In this document: positions 37,575 to 47,564 of the stretch, one piece after another
Numbering within the stretch: position 1 is the stretch's first letter
Layout of the letters: each line of letters starts with the position of its first letter
Assembly: GCA_025267735.1 (NCBI GenBank)
Contig: CM046303.1
Span: 34,634,380 to 34,698,379 of the forward strand
Length of the DNA: 64,000 nt
Reading direction: 5' to 3'
Source: Mactra quadrangularis
Taxonomy: Eukaryota; Mollusca; Bivalvia; Venerida; Mactridae
Position numbers and translations under genes: made by a program
Notes under the pieces: generated by a model
Databases searched by the model: none
What the model was told of the DNA's origin: nothing
What the model saw: the letters and a program-made list of their open reading frames with translations, nothing else

Positions 37575-37589
37575 TTTTTATTTTATTAT

Positions 37590-38018
37590 ACCTCACGTGA
37601 TCCGTTTACTATATAGCCTAATGTGACGTCACCGAGTGACAATCCAAAATGTCACCCTCTGGACATCACATATCAGCCCGCTTGACATCACCTATTGGCT
37701 CACTTAAAAAGATTGGAGACTACTGCGTTGGAGTTTGCTAATAACCTGATCCCAGTATTAAGCCATTCAATTTGAGTGATCTCCCTTGTGCAGACGCTTG
37801 CTTTTTACGACACAACAAACTTAACGGTGTAAAAATGTCTTCAAAATCAGAAGCAAATAAAACAAATAAAATCACAATCGGTTTGTGCCTATCGAATCGT
37901 TAACAATTTCTGAATTTTGTTGTTCGGTATTATAAATTATAGCCTCGGTTTACATTACTTGTCTTGTGTGAACATTCCGTTCTATCACCCTCTGTAGGAT
38001 GTAACATTTATATATTGG
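37590..38018 (+). repeat. CRE/hairpin repeat, copy B, continuous
   Basis: Reference copy of the family. It starts near TTATACCTCACGTGATCC (containing CACGTG), has TGACGTCA at 37624-37631, GAGTGACAATCC-AAAATGTCACCC, TGCGTTGGAGTTTGCTAATA, GTGCAGACGCTTGCTTTTTA, AACGGTGTAAAAATGTCTTC, and ends TCACCCTCTGTAGGATGTAA-CATTTATATATT. A short frame from the internal ATG (MSSKSEANKTNK...) is open for 22 codons only. Related copies are at 35421 and 56107. Family unknown to me. Confidence 0.75.
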
Positions 38019-40744
38019 CAACATGTATAGACGTTCAAATAGTGGCACCTCTATTGTTCATGGGTTGCATTGCTTGCAAAAGTATGACGTTTTGTAATTG
38101 CTGACGCATTGCATACACAAACACATTGCATACTGGATCAATGTATCATTTACTTTAAACCTTGTTTCTTTCATAATGATGTTGTACAAATACGAACACG
38201 TCCATCATTGTTTGCAAAATGGTACGTCGTAATGAAAATAATTGTACGCTGAAATAAAATCGTGTTTGTTGAAGTTAATTTTGCATTTTTGTATAAATGA
38301 CGTTTGGTTCCTTTAAAAAATTGTAATTGACAATTTCACAAAACATAAATTAAGTAAAATAAACTGTGTAATAGTTATGTTCGATTTCAAACACTTCCTA
38401 TTGTCCTAGCGAACAAAAACTTTTTTTGCTAGTAGTCTATTTAATAAAGTAAAGATTGAAAGAGAAAATGAAAACACGTGTTTGCCTAGTCGATCCGGAA
38501 ATTGTGTCGTGAGAATTCATCTTAAATAAAAATCATTACATACAGGCAATCAATGGAATAAGATGATCTAAATATATCTAGGAAATATAACACGGTGGTA
38601 TCAAGCGGTTTGTAGAACGCTGCTTGAAGATCAGATAGGGAGTAAAGACAAATGCGCGAACATTGACGTCCTTTTTATCATTAGGGATACAAAGAACAAC
38701 AGACTCTGTTGTGCGATTTGCGAGTGACGCATAAATAGAACTGTACAAGTATATGAAAAATGAGTTGACTTATCTAGGTAAAAATGTATCGTAATAAAAA
38801 ACTTAGATTCTCCAGAAATACATTGAACTTGAATCTGTTGACAGTATGAGAAACTCGGTAGAACTGAATCATCTACTAAAAATACCCATGCATTATCACG
38901 GTGTATTTAAACCTGAAAACCGATTTGTGCCGTACGATGTCCGTGAGGAAAAATGTACTCTGCTATACGTTGTAACACAGAGTACTAAAGTTGTCAATGA
39001 TTAGCCAGTGTGTTTAACGATATTTCCATTCAGATTTGTTGAGAAAATTTGAAAAAAAAAACAATAATATTAAATAACTGTTTTCCGGCGTGCAAACCAC
39101 ATCATTGTAGTAGAGCTGTTGATCAGTTACTTATTGCGAATTTAAAGTGAATAATCGAAGAGCACTTTTCATAACATCTAAACACTTTATTATTTAGTAT
39201 ATTGAGTTACAACTACCAGTAAAAAATTGTATGAAGAATTCTACAGTGATATATCTTGATGTCTCGCGATGTTGTGTATTAAATCTTGGGTCATTTGGTG
39301 CACGTCAGATATCTTGGTGTATTAAGATCAGAAGGCTATAATATTGATTAAGATATTCAATCTTATATTCACATCCAACTATGTTGAATACTGCCAAAAA
39401 GATAGTCACTCTGTAGAACCTTGTTCACCGAAATCAATGGGTCAGAAATACATAGAGTATTATTGTATTTTTTCCGATGACTTGTTTGAAATATAAGTTT
39501 TTGTCTGTTTGTTTTGGTTTTACGGCGCACCAACACAGAAAGGTCATATCGCGCAAGTTTTTTTTCTATTTTCAATGTTACATTTACATGTTTGCATGTA
39601 AGGCACTAGGAAGTTGTTAGACAATATATCATTTTCAAATTTACATAAGTCTTCAAATGATGCAAGCCGACAAAACAAGTTGAACATTCAGTTATGAACA
39701 TTTCATACAGTGTTAAAGGATGCTATTAGACAATATATTTTGTAACCAAATTAAAGTGATAGAATCAACGTATACTGCAATTTGCCCTCTGCAGTGTGAT
39801 TCTGCATAACAGCTAAATTAAATTAATGTATGCAAATAGAAAGCCAGTCTGATTAAAACCCGATCTAAAATTTTCCACTCCCTACTCGCTAATATAGATC
39901 TGGCCGTTTTCTTACGAGGGTCACGTTCAGGTGACCTTTTCTCACTATAATATTCATGATGATATCGTTATGTAAAGTAACTTGTTTACATCGTCTATGT
40001 CACACAATTTGATAGAGCCATCCAATCGCAGACAGTGAACAATACCGCTGTCAAATCAGCTCGCAAACCTTTGTCTATAAAATAGAAATTACGAAATCAA
40101 AATGCTATTGATAGTGTTTCGTCTAGATGAAAGCTACGCATTGATTGGTCGACATAAAGGTCATCTCGACGTGACACCCCATGCAAACCTTAGAGAGCCT
40201 GTACGACAACGCTCTACATATCTGTTTACGGAGATTGATAGAAAGCAAATAGACGGGATCAGGAATGAACCGTATAATAAAACCCTGTTAAAATAGTCGA
40301 GACACGATTAAGAGATAATGAATTGTATTAGACCATTTCGTATTGATTTTCAATATGTTAACTGATCTAAGTGTTGACAAATTATATAATTATCATTGCA
40401 ACAATTTTTTACTGCCCAGACTTGCACAGCTTCCCACTGGAGTTTATTTATACTAGAAACTTTAACGACGTCTACATGAACTATAAATTATTCAAGCTGT
40501 ATATGGATACTCAGGAGAATTTTACAAATTGCAAGACATTAACATTGATTGGGATTAATCTGATACAATTAGTATAGTTCATGATGCTTTATGGCACTTT
40601 TCGGCATACATTCGGTCAATGTTCGAGTGTTTGTCAACCACACATTAGACTCAACTCAGACTTGGATACTTGGACATCAACACCTGGCCAAATACTGGAA
40701 GATGGTTGTATGTGGTACAGACAATGTACTATGTATGAACTAAC
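38019..40744. other. Region without supported genes; short unit-4 remnant near its end
   Basis: Includes slightly GC-richer patches (38600-38760, 38900-39000, 40090-40290). 40102-40296 (+) is a 64-codon frame with mixed composition; a CCAAT (40020) and TATAAAA (40076) lie just upstream, but the ATG is only about 26 bases from the TATA-like motif, so it would not sit in a normal transcript. 40320-40480 (TGATCTAAGTGTTGACAAAT, TAGAAACTTTAACGACGTC) matches the 15.2/20.1/28.8-kb block. The perfect inverted repeat GGTCAC-6-GTGACC is at 39919-39936. Confidence 0.5.
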
Positions 40745-43700
40745 TATTCCATGACCTAACTCCATTCCGTAGCTTTAGCCTCTGCTCATAGGATTGCCTT
40801 ATTTTACGGAACTTCCGTAACTTTTACATAGTCATACAAGGTTTTCTAGAGTTACTGAATTTCTGTAACTTTAGCGTTTCCTCATAGGGTTGCTTAGTGT
40901 AACGGAACTACCGTAAACTTTACCCTTGCAAAACAGGGTTGTCAAGTGACAGAATTTTCATAACTTCAGCCTCTTCTCATAGGGTTGTCTAGTGTAACGG
41001 TACTTCCGTTATTTTAGCCTTACCTCATGAGGTTGTCCTGTGTTTCGGAACTTAAGCCTCTCCTGATAGGGTTGCCTAGTGTTTCTAAGTTCCGTAGGTG
41101 TAGCCTCGACTAAAATGGGTTGTCAAGTGTAAATTTAACTTTAAAGGGTTGGCTTATGTGCCAAACTTCCGTAACTATAGGCTCGCCTAATAGGGTTGTA
41201 CAGTATTATAGAACTTCCGTAACTTTATCCTCGTTATATCGGGATGTCTAGTGTTACGGAATTTCCGAAATTAAATTGCCTCTTAGGGTTGTCTAGTGTT
41301 ACGGAACTTCAGCCTCTCCTTATAGGGATGTCTAGTGTTACGGAATTTCCGTAACTTTAGCCTTGCCTCATAGAGTTGTCTAATGTAAAGGAACTTCCGT
41401 AAGGCTCGTTATATCGGGATGTCTAGTGTTACGGAATTTCCGTAACTTTAGCCTCTCCTCATAGGGTTGTCTAGTGTTACGGAACTTTCGTAACTTAGCC
41501 TTGCTCCTCATAGGGTTGTCTAGTGTTACTGAACTTCCGTAACTTTAGCCTCTCCTTATAGGAATGTCTAGTGTAACGGAACTTCCGTAACTTTAGCCTC
41601 TCCTTATAGGAATGTCTAGTGTAACGGAACTTCCGTAACTTTAGCCTTGCCTCATAGAGTTTTCTAATGTAAAGGAACTTCCGTAAGCCTCGTTATATCG
41701 GGATGTCTAGTGTAACGGAACTTCTGTAAATTTAGCCTCTCCTCATAGGGTTGTCTAATGTAACGGAACTTTCGTAACTTCAGCCTTGCCTCTAAGGGTT
41801 GTCTAGAGTAACGGAACTTCCGTAACTTTAGCCTTGCCTCAAGGTGTCGTCTAGTGTAACGGAATTTCCGTAACTTTAGCCTTGCTTCACGTGGTTGTCT
41901 AGTATTACGGAACTTCCGTAACTTTAGCCTCACCTCATAGGGTTGTCTAGTGTTACGGAACTTCCGTAACTTTAGCCTCTCCTTATAGGAATGTCTAGTG
42001 TAACGGAACTTCCGTAACTTTAGCCTCTCCTTATAGGAATGTCTAGTGTAACGGAACTTCCGTAACTTTAGCCTCTCCTTACAGGAATGTCTAGTGTAAC
42101 GGAACTTCCGTAACTAAAGCCTCTCCTTATAGGGATGTCTAGTGTAACGGAACTTCCGTAACTTTAGCCTTGCCTCATAGAGTTGTCTAATGTAAAGGAA
42201 CTTCCGTAAGCCTCGTTATATCGGGATGTCTAGTGTAACTTCTGTAACTTTAGCCTCTCCTCATAGGGTTGTCTAATGTAACGGAACTTTCGTAACTTCA
42301 GCCTTGCCTCTAAGGGTTGTCTAGAGTAACGGAACTTCCGTAACTTTAGCCTTGCCTCAAGGTGTCGTCTAGTGTAACGGAATTTCCGTAACTTTAGCCT
42401 TGCTTCACGTGGTTGTCTAGTATTACGGAACTTCCGTAACTTTAGCCTCACCTCATAGGGTTGTCTAGTGTTAAGGAACTTCCGTAACTAAAGCCTCTCT
42501 TTATAGGGATGTCTAGTGTAACTGAACTTCCGTAACTTCAGCCTTGCCTCTCAGGGTTGTCTAGAGTAACGGAACTTTCGTAACTTAAGCCTTGCCTCTC
42601 AGGGTTGTCTAGAGTAACGGAACTTCCGTAACTTTAGCCTTGCCTCATGGTGTCGTCTAGTGTAACGGAACTTCCGTAACTTTAGCCTTGCTTCACATGG
42701 TTGTCTAGTATTACGGAACTTCCGCTTCACCTCATAGGGTTGTCTAGTGTTACGGAACTTCCGTCATTTTAGCCTCTCCTCATAGGGTTGTCTAGTGTTA
42801 CGGAACTTCGGTAACTTTAGCCTCACCTCTTAGGGTTGTCTAATGTTACGGAACTTCCGTAACTTTAGCCTTGCCTCCCAAGGTTGTCTAATGTTACGAA
42901 CTTCCGTAATTTTAGCCTCTCCTCATAGGGTTGTCTAGTGTTACGGAACTTCCGTCATTTTAGCCTCTCCTCATAGGGTTGTCTAGTGTTACGGAACTTC
43001 CGTCATTTTAGCCTCTCCTCATAGGGTTGTCTAATGTTACGGAACTTCCGTAACTTTAGCCTCACCTCTTAGGGTTGTCTAATGTTACGGAACTTCCGCC
43101 TCACCTCATAGGGTTGTCTAGTGTTACGGAACTTTCGTAACTTTAGCATTGCCTCTCAGGGTTGTCTAGAGTAACGAAACTTCCGTAACTTCAGCCTTGC
43201 TTCACATGGTTGTCTAGTGTTACGGAACTTCCGTTACTTTAGCCTCACCTCATAGGGTTGTCTAGTGTTACGGAACTTCCGTTACTTTAGCCTCACCTCA
43301 TAGGGTTGTCTAGTATTACGGAACTTCCGTAACTTTAGCCTCACCTCATAGGGTTGTCTAGTATAACGGAAATTCTGTAACTTTAGGCTCACCTCATAGG
43401 ATTGTGTTACGGAACGTCCGTAACTTTAGCCTCACCTCATAGGGTTGTCTAGTATTACGGAACTTCCGTAACTTTAGCCTTGCCTTATGGTGTCGTCTAG
43501 GGTAACGGAACTTCCGTAACTTTAGCCTTGCTTCACATGGTTGTCTAGTATTACGGAACTTCCGCCTCACCTCATAGGATTGTCTAGTATTACGGAACTT
43601 CCGTAACTTTAGCCTCAACTTATAGGGTTGTCTAGTATTACGGAACTTCCGTAACTTTAGCCTTGCCTTATAGTGTCGTCTAGGGTAACGGAACTTTCGT

Positions 43701-43960
43701 AACTTTAGCCTTGCTTCACATGGTTGTCTAGTATTACGGAACTTCCGCCTCACCTCATAGGGTTGTCTAGTATTACGGAACTTCCGTAACTTTAGCCTCA
43801 ACTTATAGGGTTGTCTAGTATTACGGAACTTCGGTAAGTTTAGCCTCGTCCCATAGGGTTGTCTAGTATTACGGATCTTCCGTAACTTCAGCATCGCCAT
43901 ATACAAGTGTAACGGAACTTCCGTCACTTTAACTTGCGTCTCAGGGTTGTCAAAACTCAC
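40745..43960 (+). repeat. 48-bp minisatellite array (~3.2 kb, ~67 units)
   Basis: The typical unit has three parts: ACGGAACTTCCGTAACTTTA, then GCCTCACCTCATAGGGTTGT, then CTAGTGTT. The first and last parts join across units as the 17-bp odd palindrome TTACGGAACTTCCGTAA. The first ~0.5 kb is degenerate and the rest is well kept. Unit variants (TCTCCTTATAGGAATG, TTGCCTCAAGGTGTCG, TTGCTTCACGTGGTTG) recur in blocks, giving higher-order repeats: 41645-41935 repeats at about 42170-42455 (offset ~523 bp), and a four-unit 183-bp block with a 39-bp short unit (lacking TAACTTTAG) repeats at 43480 and 43664. As 48 and 39 are multiples of three, the minus strand shows repetitive open frames (16-residue period, RLKLRKFRNTRQPYE); these break up along the array and are not taken as genes. 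Confidence 0.95.
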
Positions 43961-43995
43961 AACTAACTCGGGCTCAAGGAAATATACCGTGACCA

Positions 43996-44246
43996 TAGCT
44001 ACTCATTCGGAACACCTCGACCTTTCATGAATTAATACAATAATACACACATATTTCCTGGTTTTAATTTGAACCAAATATTGTTTATCAATATCATTGA
44101 ACTGTGTAATTTCAAATTTACGGACTATAAACGAAACGTCATCGCCCAAACGATCGAGTATTTGCTAACTTAGTTTCAAAATGGCGCCTAAATATGTCCG
44201 AGATTATTCGTAGTGAATGGCCGTGGAGTTCCGAATGTATAGCTAC
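43996..44246. mobile_element. MITE with ~27-bp TIRs (CATTCGGAAC family)
   Basis: The left end TAGCTACTCATTCGGAAC-ACCTCGACC (43997-44023) and right end GGCCGTGGAGTTCCGAATG-TATAGCTA (44219-44245) are inverted repeats with about 22 of 27 matches. The interior is 195 bp, AT-rich, without ORF. It directly follows the 48-bp minisatellite. Confidence 0.65.
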
Positions 44247-44261
44247 TGTTAATCACTCATC

Positions 44262-44320
44262 CATTCGGAGCTCCTCTGCTTTTATTTCATTCAATGAATG
44301 GCCGAAGAGTTCTGAATGTC
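44262..44320. repeat. Short foldback of the CATTCGGAAC family
   Basis: CATTCGGAGCTCCTCTGC and GGCCGAAGAGTTCTGAATG form the arms of an imperfect hairpin with a TCATTCAATGAA centre, itself a small palindrome. Related to 43996-44246 and 50110-50162. Confidence 0.6.
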
Positions 44321-44344
44321 ACCAGTTTTTAAACTCAACCAGAC

Positions 44345-44531
44345 GTTGAATTGTATTCAGCTGTCAGTGGCGTATACATTGATCCCGCTGATTTAAATAC
44401 TCTAACTAAATAACTTCTGTACTTACAATTAATGAAACAGATAACGAACCATTATTTATTTACAAATATGACCGAGTATTTAAATATGAAGGATTAATGT
44501 ATGAGCCACCGACAGTTGAATAAAATTCAAC
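44345..44531. mobile_element. Foldback element with ~59-bp arms (CTGTCAGTGGCGTATACATT family)
   Basis: The left arm 44345-44403 starts GTTGAATTGTATTCAGCTGT. The right arm 44471-44531 is its reverse complement with roughly 50 of 59 matches, ending ATTCAAC. The spacer of about 67 bp includes CTGTACTTACAATTAATGAA. A second, more diverged copy is at 45845-45990, and a third, with a left arm only clearly seen, at 52970-53060. Confidence 0.75.
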
Positions 44532-44926
44532 AATGGACGATGTCAACTTCTGCAACTCATCACACTGATCTGAAATTGGGCTCCGTGCAACATAATTGCC
44601 AGGACGTATAGTTCGTTTTTTCTCAACGGTTAAAGCTTGAATTGTTTCACGGTGACTGAATGCATTGTTTTTGTACTGGCGGCCTAATTGTTATTAAAAA
44701 ATCTTGACTAAAACATATCATACGGCATAAGCAGCTTAACTTAATCATAATACACACTTTCGGAAACTCATGGATGTATTACAATAATTTTAACAAACGC
44801 ATTCACCGTAAAATTATTCATGTTTTGACAGTTGAGAAAAAAACGAACTATAAACGAATAGTTAGTTGTGATTGTTGATGAATATTTCTCGAGTTAAAAG
44901 CAACACCAAAGAATTTAAAATGTACT

Positions 44927-45553
44927 TGGACAACAAACATCTCAAGGACATAATGTCCGAGATGACTTGTTAAATATCAGCGGGCCAAATCATATCAAGG
45001 GCATGGGATTGGACAACAAACATCTCAAGGACAAAAAGTCCGAGATGACTTGTTAAATATCGGCAGGCATAGGTTTACAATCCACGCGTAATGGGACAAC
45101 AAACATCTCAAGGACATAAAGTCCGAGATGACTTGTTAAATATCGGCAGGCATAGGTTTACAATCCACGCGTAATGGGACAACAAACATCTCAAGGACAT
45201 AAAGTCCGAGATGACTTGTTAAATATCGGCAGGCATAGGTTTACAATCCACGCGTAATGGGACAACAAACATCTCAAGGACATAATGTCCGAGATGACTT
45301 GTTAAATATCAGCGGGCCAAATCATATCAAGGGCATGGGATTGGACAACAAACATCTCGAGGACAAAAAGTCCGAGATGACTTGTTAAATATCGGCAGGC
45401 ATAGGTTTACAATCCACGCGTAATGGGACAACAAACATCTCAAGGACATAAAGTCCGAGATGACTTGTTAAATATCAGAAGGCCAGAGTATACAATCCAC
45501 GCGTAATGGGACAACAAACATCTCAAGGACATAAAGTCCGAGATGACTTGTTA
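44927..45553 (+). repeat. 83-bp hairpin satellite (about 7.5 units, two unit types)
   Basis: Each unit begins GGACAACAAACATCTCAAGGAC, then ATAAAGTCCGAGATGACTTGTT. The arms AACAA-CATCTC-GGAC and GTCC-GAGATG-TTGTT fold back on each other around an ATAAA/ATAAT loop. After AAATATC the units end either in AGCGGGCCAAATCATATCAA (type A) or GGCAGGCATAGGTTTACAAT then CCACGCGTAATG (type B). The order is A-B-B-B-A-B-B'-partial, a small higher-order repeat. Type B units are almost identical to one another, so homogenisation is recent. No hammerhead core (CTGATGA plus GAAA) was found. Confidence 0.95.
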
Positions 45554-45844
45554 GGGGTTAACAGACCAACATGTAAACGGATCTTGATATTCGTTGATTC
45601 CTCCTGTACACCAGTTGACTGTAGACTACAGAAATATCTTGACATGTTTCATAAATCCTTGTGTCCATAACGACAGATCTGGAATGATAAAACACAGTCT
45701 CATGAGAATAAAAATAAAATAAAGTAAAATAAAATGCTTCTGATTACTGATTCATATCTGTAAATCTATTACTTACTTAGAGTTACAACAATAATCTAAA
45801 AGCAATAGTTGGACTAATGTTTATTAAAAAGCTGATCAGATTGT

Positions 45845-45990
45845 ATTCAATTGTCATTGGCGTATACTTAAACACCGCTGATTTAAGTATTCACAGCAGT
45901 ATTTCTGTACTCGCGATCGATAAAAATATATTTAAATCGGTGAAGGTAACTTACATGCCACGGACATTTAAATAATAACTTATGATACTG
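45845..45990. mobile_element. Foldback element, second copy of the 44345 family
   Basis: ATTCAATTGTCATTGGCGTATAC with CGCTGATTTAAGTATTCAC on the left, and TTTAAATCGGTGAAGG with ACATGCCACGGACATTTAAATA on the right in inverse orientation. The centre CTGTACTCGCGATCGATAAA corresponds to CTGTACTTACAATTAATGAA of the first copy. Confidence 0.6.
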
Positions 45991-46034
45991 AAAAGCAAAA
46001 CACGGATTGGCATTTTAAGCCAACTGTAAATTTA

Positions 46035-46140
46035 AGTACTAGTTATAGACAATGGTCCAGGAAAGCTAGGTTAGGTGCGCTGGACGCCGTAAAATGACCT
46101 AAATTGTGTTGACACGGCGTTAAATCTAGTAAAAAAATAA
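46035..46140 (+). mobile_element. 5'-truncated tRNA-derived SINE (3' third only)
   Basis: Starts at AGTACTAGTTATAGACAATG, then GTCCAGGAAAGCTAGG, GTGCGCTGGACGCCGTAAAA and GACACGGCGTTAAATC plus an A-rich end. It lacks the tRNA head and the first ~190 bp. 5' truncation is typical of incomplete target-primed reverse transcription. Confidence 0.85.
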
Positions 46141-47375
46141 TATATAAAAATGGTAAGAATGTAACATAAATTGACAATGTTCGTAAAAAAAAGGTTTTGC
46201 AAATCCATATCTCATTATTTATCTTTCATGTTTTCATAGAAAAAACAAAATATGGTTAACTGAATTCCACAAAAAGAATATACTAAGCTATTTGAAACTT
46301 AAAGAAACTAATATACATCCCTTATTCTACAAACTACCCCAATAATAAAAATAGCGTCATCATTATAATAAACAGCAACACATGGTGAAGAAACTTCTGA
46401 TTTTGAAGGATAGCCTGTGATATTTGATTTATCTACACAGGATATTCAAGAATGAGTGTCTTACTTTTGCATACATTGCAACTACGAACATTTTTTTAAA
46501 AAGTTATGAAACCTTTCCGGATACTTTTCCAACACCCCTCGTAGATCTGAAACCGTTCTGTATTGAATTTTATAAAAAAATATTAGACCTCGAGTTTCCA
46601 GCAAAATCTTTTAGAATATCAAACCATAATGTGCGATTAATTTAGTATTGAATCCATAGATTAAAAAGCTATTGTATGCCTACAGCACGAAAGTGAAACT
46701 GTTTCCAAATATTTGGTGGGTACCGTGTGTCACTTATATCATATGTGTTTCATCTATATTATAAACGCTTACTGTAATCACTTTCGTAACTTTTTACAGA
46801 AAATACAAGGCTCTGATTTGTCTGGATTACCTGCCCTTACCACTATCGTTATCGGGTGAAGCAAACCACGACAATGGCGGCCCCCCTCAGTAATTATTCA
46901 GGTAACAAAATGTTTGATTACGTGTTCTTAATCTTAAATGATCACTTGCTGACGATAGCAACTTTAGTAGGAGTTCGGTACTATATAGGTCATTGGATTT
47001 TAATTTTTCTGATTGCACGTATATTTAGCGAACGATTAACAAAAACATGCCTCAACGTGAACACAATTCACTTAAGTCACGTTAGAATTTCGGGTAATTT
47101 GTTTATCATAAATGTATCCGAACAACTGTAAAAGGTATCCACTGTAATTCTGGTACAATGAGCCTTTGATTTAAGCCTGTGCAGTGAGAAATGTTCCTTT
47201 GAAAACATAATTATCTAATACTTAATTCATTACATCGGGCGCGGCCATTATCATGCTTTGTCTGACGTACTTTGACCTGTCAAAGAACGACTGGGAATCG
47301 GACAAGGTTCTGACTGTAATTACAATTGAGGCTTGCTCACCGGCAGACCTAATGATGACAACCAATGACACAATT
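46141..47375. other. No recognisable gene
   Basis: Two short plus-strand frames (46424-46645, 73 codons; 46856-47131, 91 codons) lack known domains. The second begins near a GC-richer CACGACAATGGCGGCCCCCC and includes hydrophobic stretches; without splice or homology evidence I do not call it. Confidence 0.45.
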
Positions 47376-47559
47376 CTACGGAGCCCCTAAAGTGACATTT
47401 TGAAATACTTTTTTTATTTTCACAACTATTTCGTTTAAACGTAATATTATTTCGTTTTTACGAAATATTATTTCATTTTAACGAAATAGTATTTCGTTTA
47501 TTCAAAATGTTTGTGATAATAAAAAAAGTATTTCAAAATGTCACTTTAGGGGTTCCGTA
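47376..47559. mobile_element. Foldback MITE, 184 bp, ~55-bp TIRs, possible CAATT TSD
   Basis: The left arm reads TACGGAGCCCCTAAAGTGAC, then ATTTTGAAATACTTTTTTTA; the right arm is its reverse complement, ending ACTTTAGGGGTTCCGTA. CAATT occurs directly outside both ends (47371-47375 and 47560-47564). The centre is a run of inverted ATTTCGTTTA/TACGAAAT blocks, themselves palindromic. No ORF. The whole element can fold into one hairpin. Confidence 0.85.
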
Positions 47560-47564
47560 CAATT

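Noticed and set aside
43394..43996. 200-codon basic repetitive frame on the minus strand (RLKLRKFRNTRQPYE repeats)
   Set aside because: It exists because the repeat lengths 48 and 39 are multiples of three; elsewhere in the array the frame is broken by indels, and only its first ~30 codons lie outside the repeat.
44927..45553. CRISPR array or hammerhead ribozyme satellite
   Set aside because: Units are contiguous without unique spacers, the setting is eukaryotic, and no CTGATGA...GAAA core is present on either strand.
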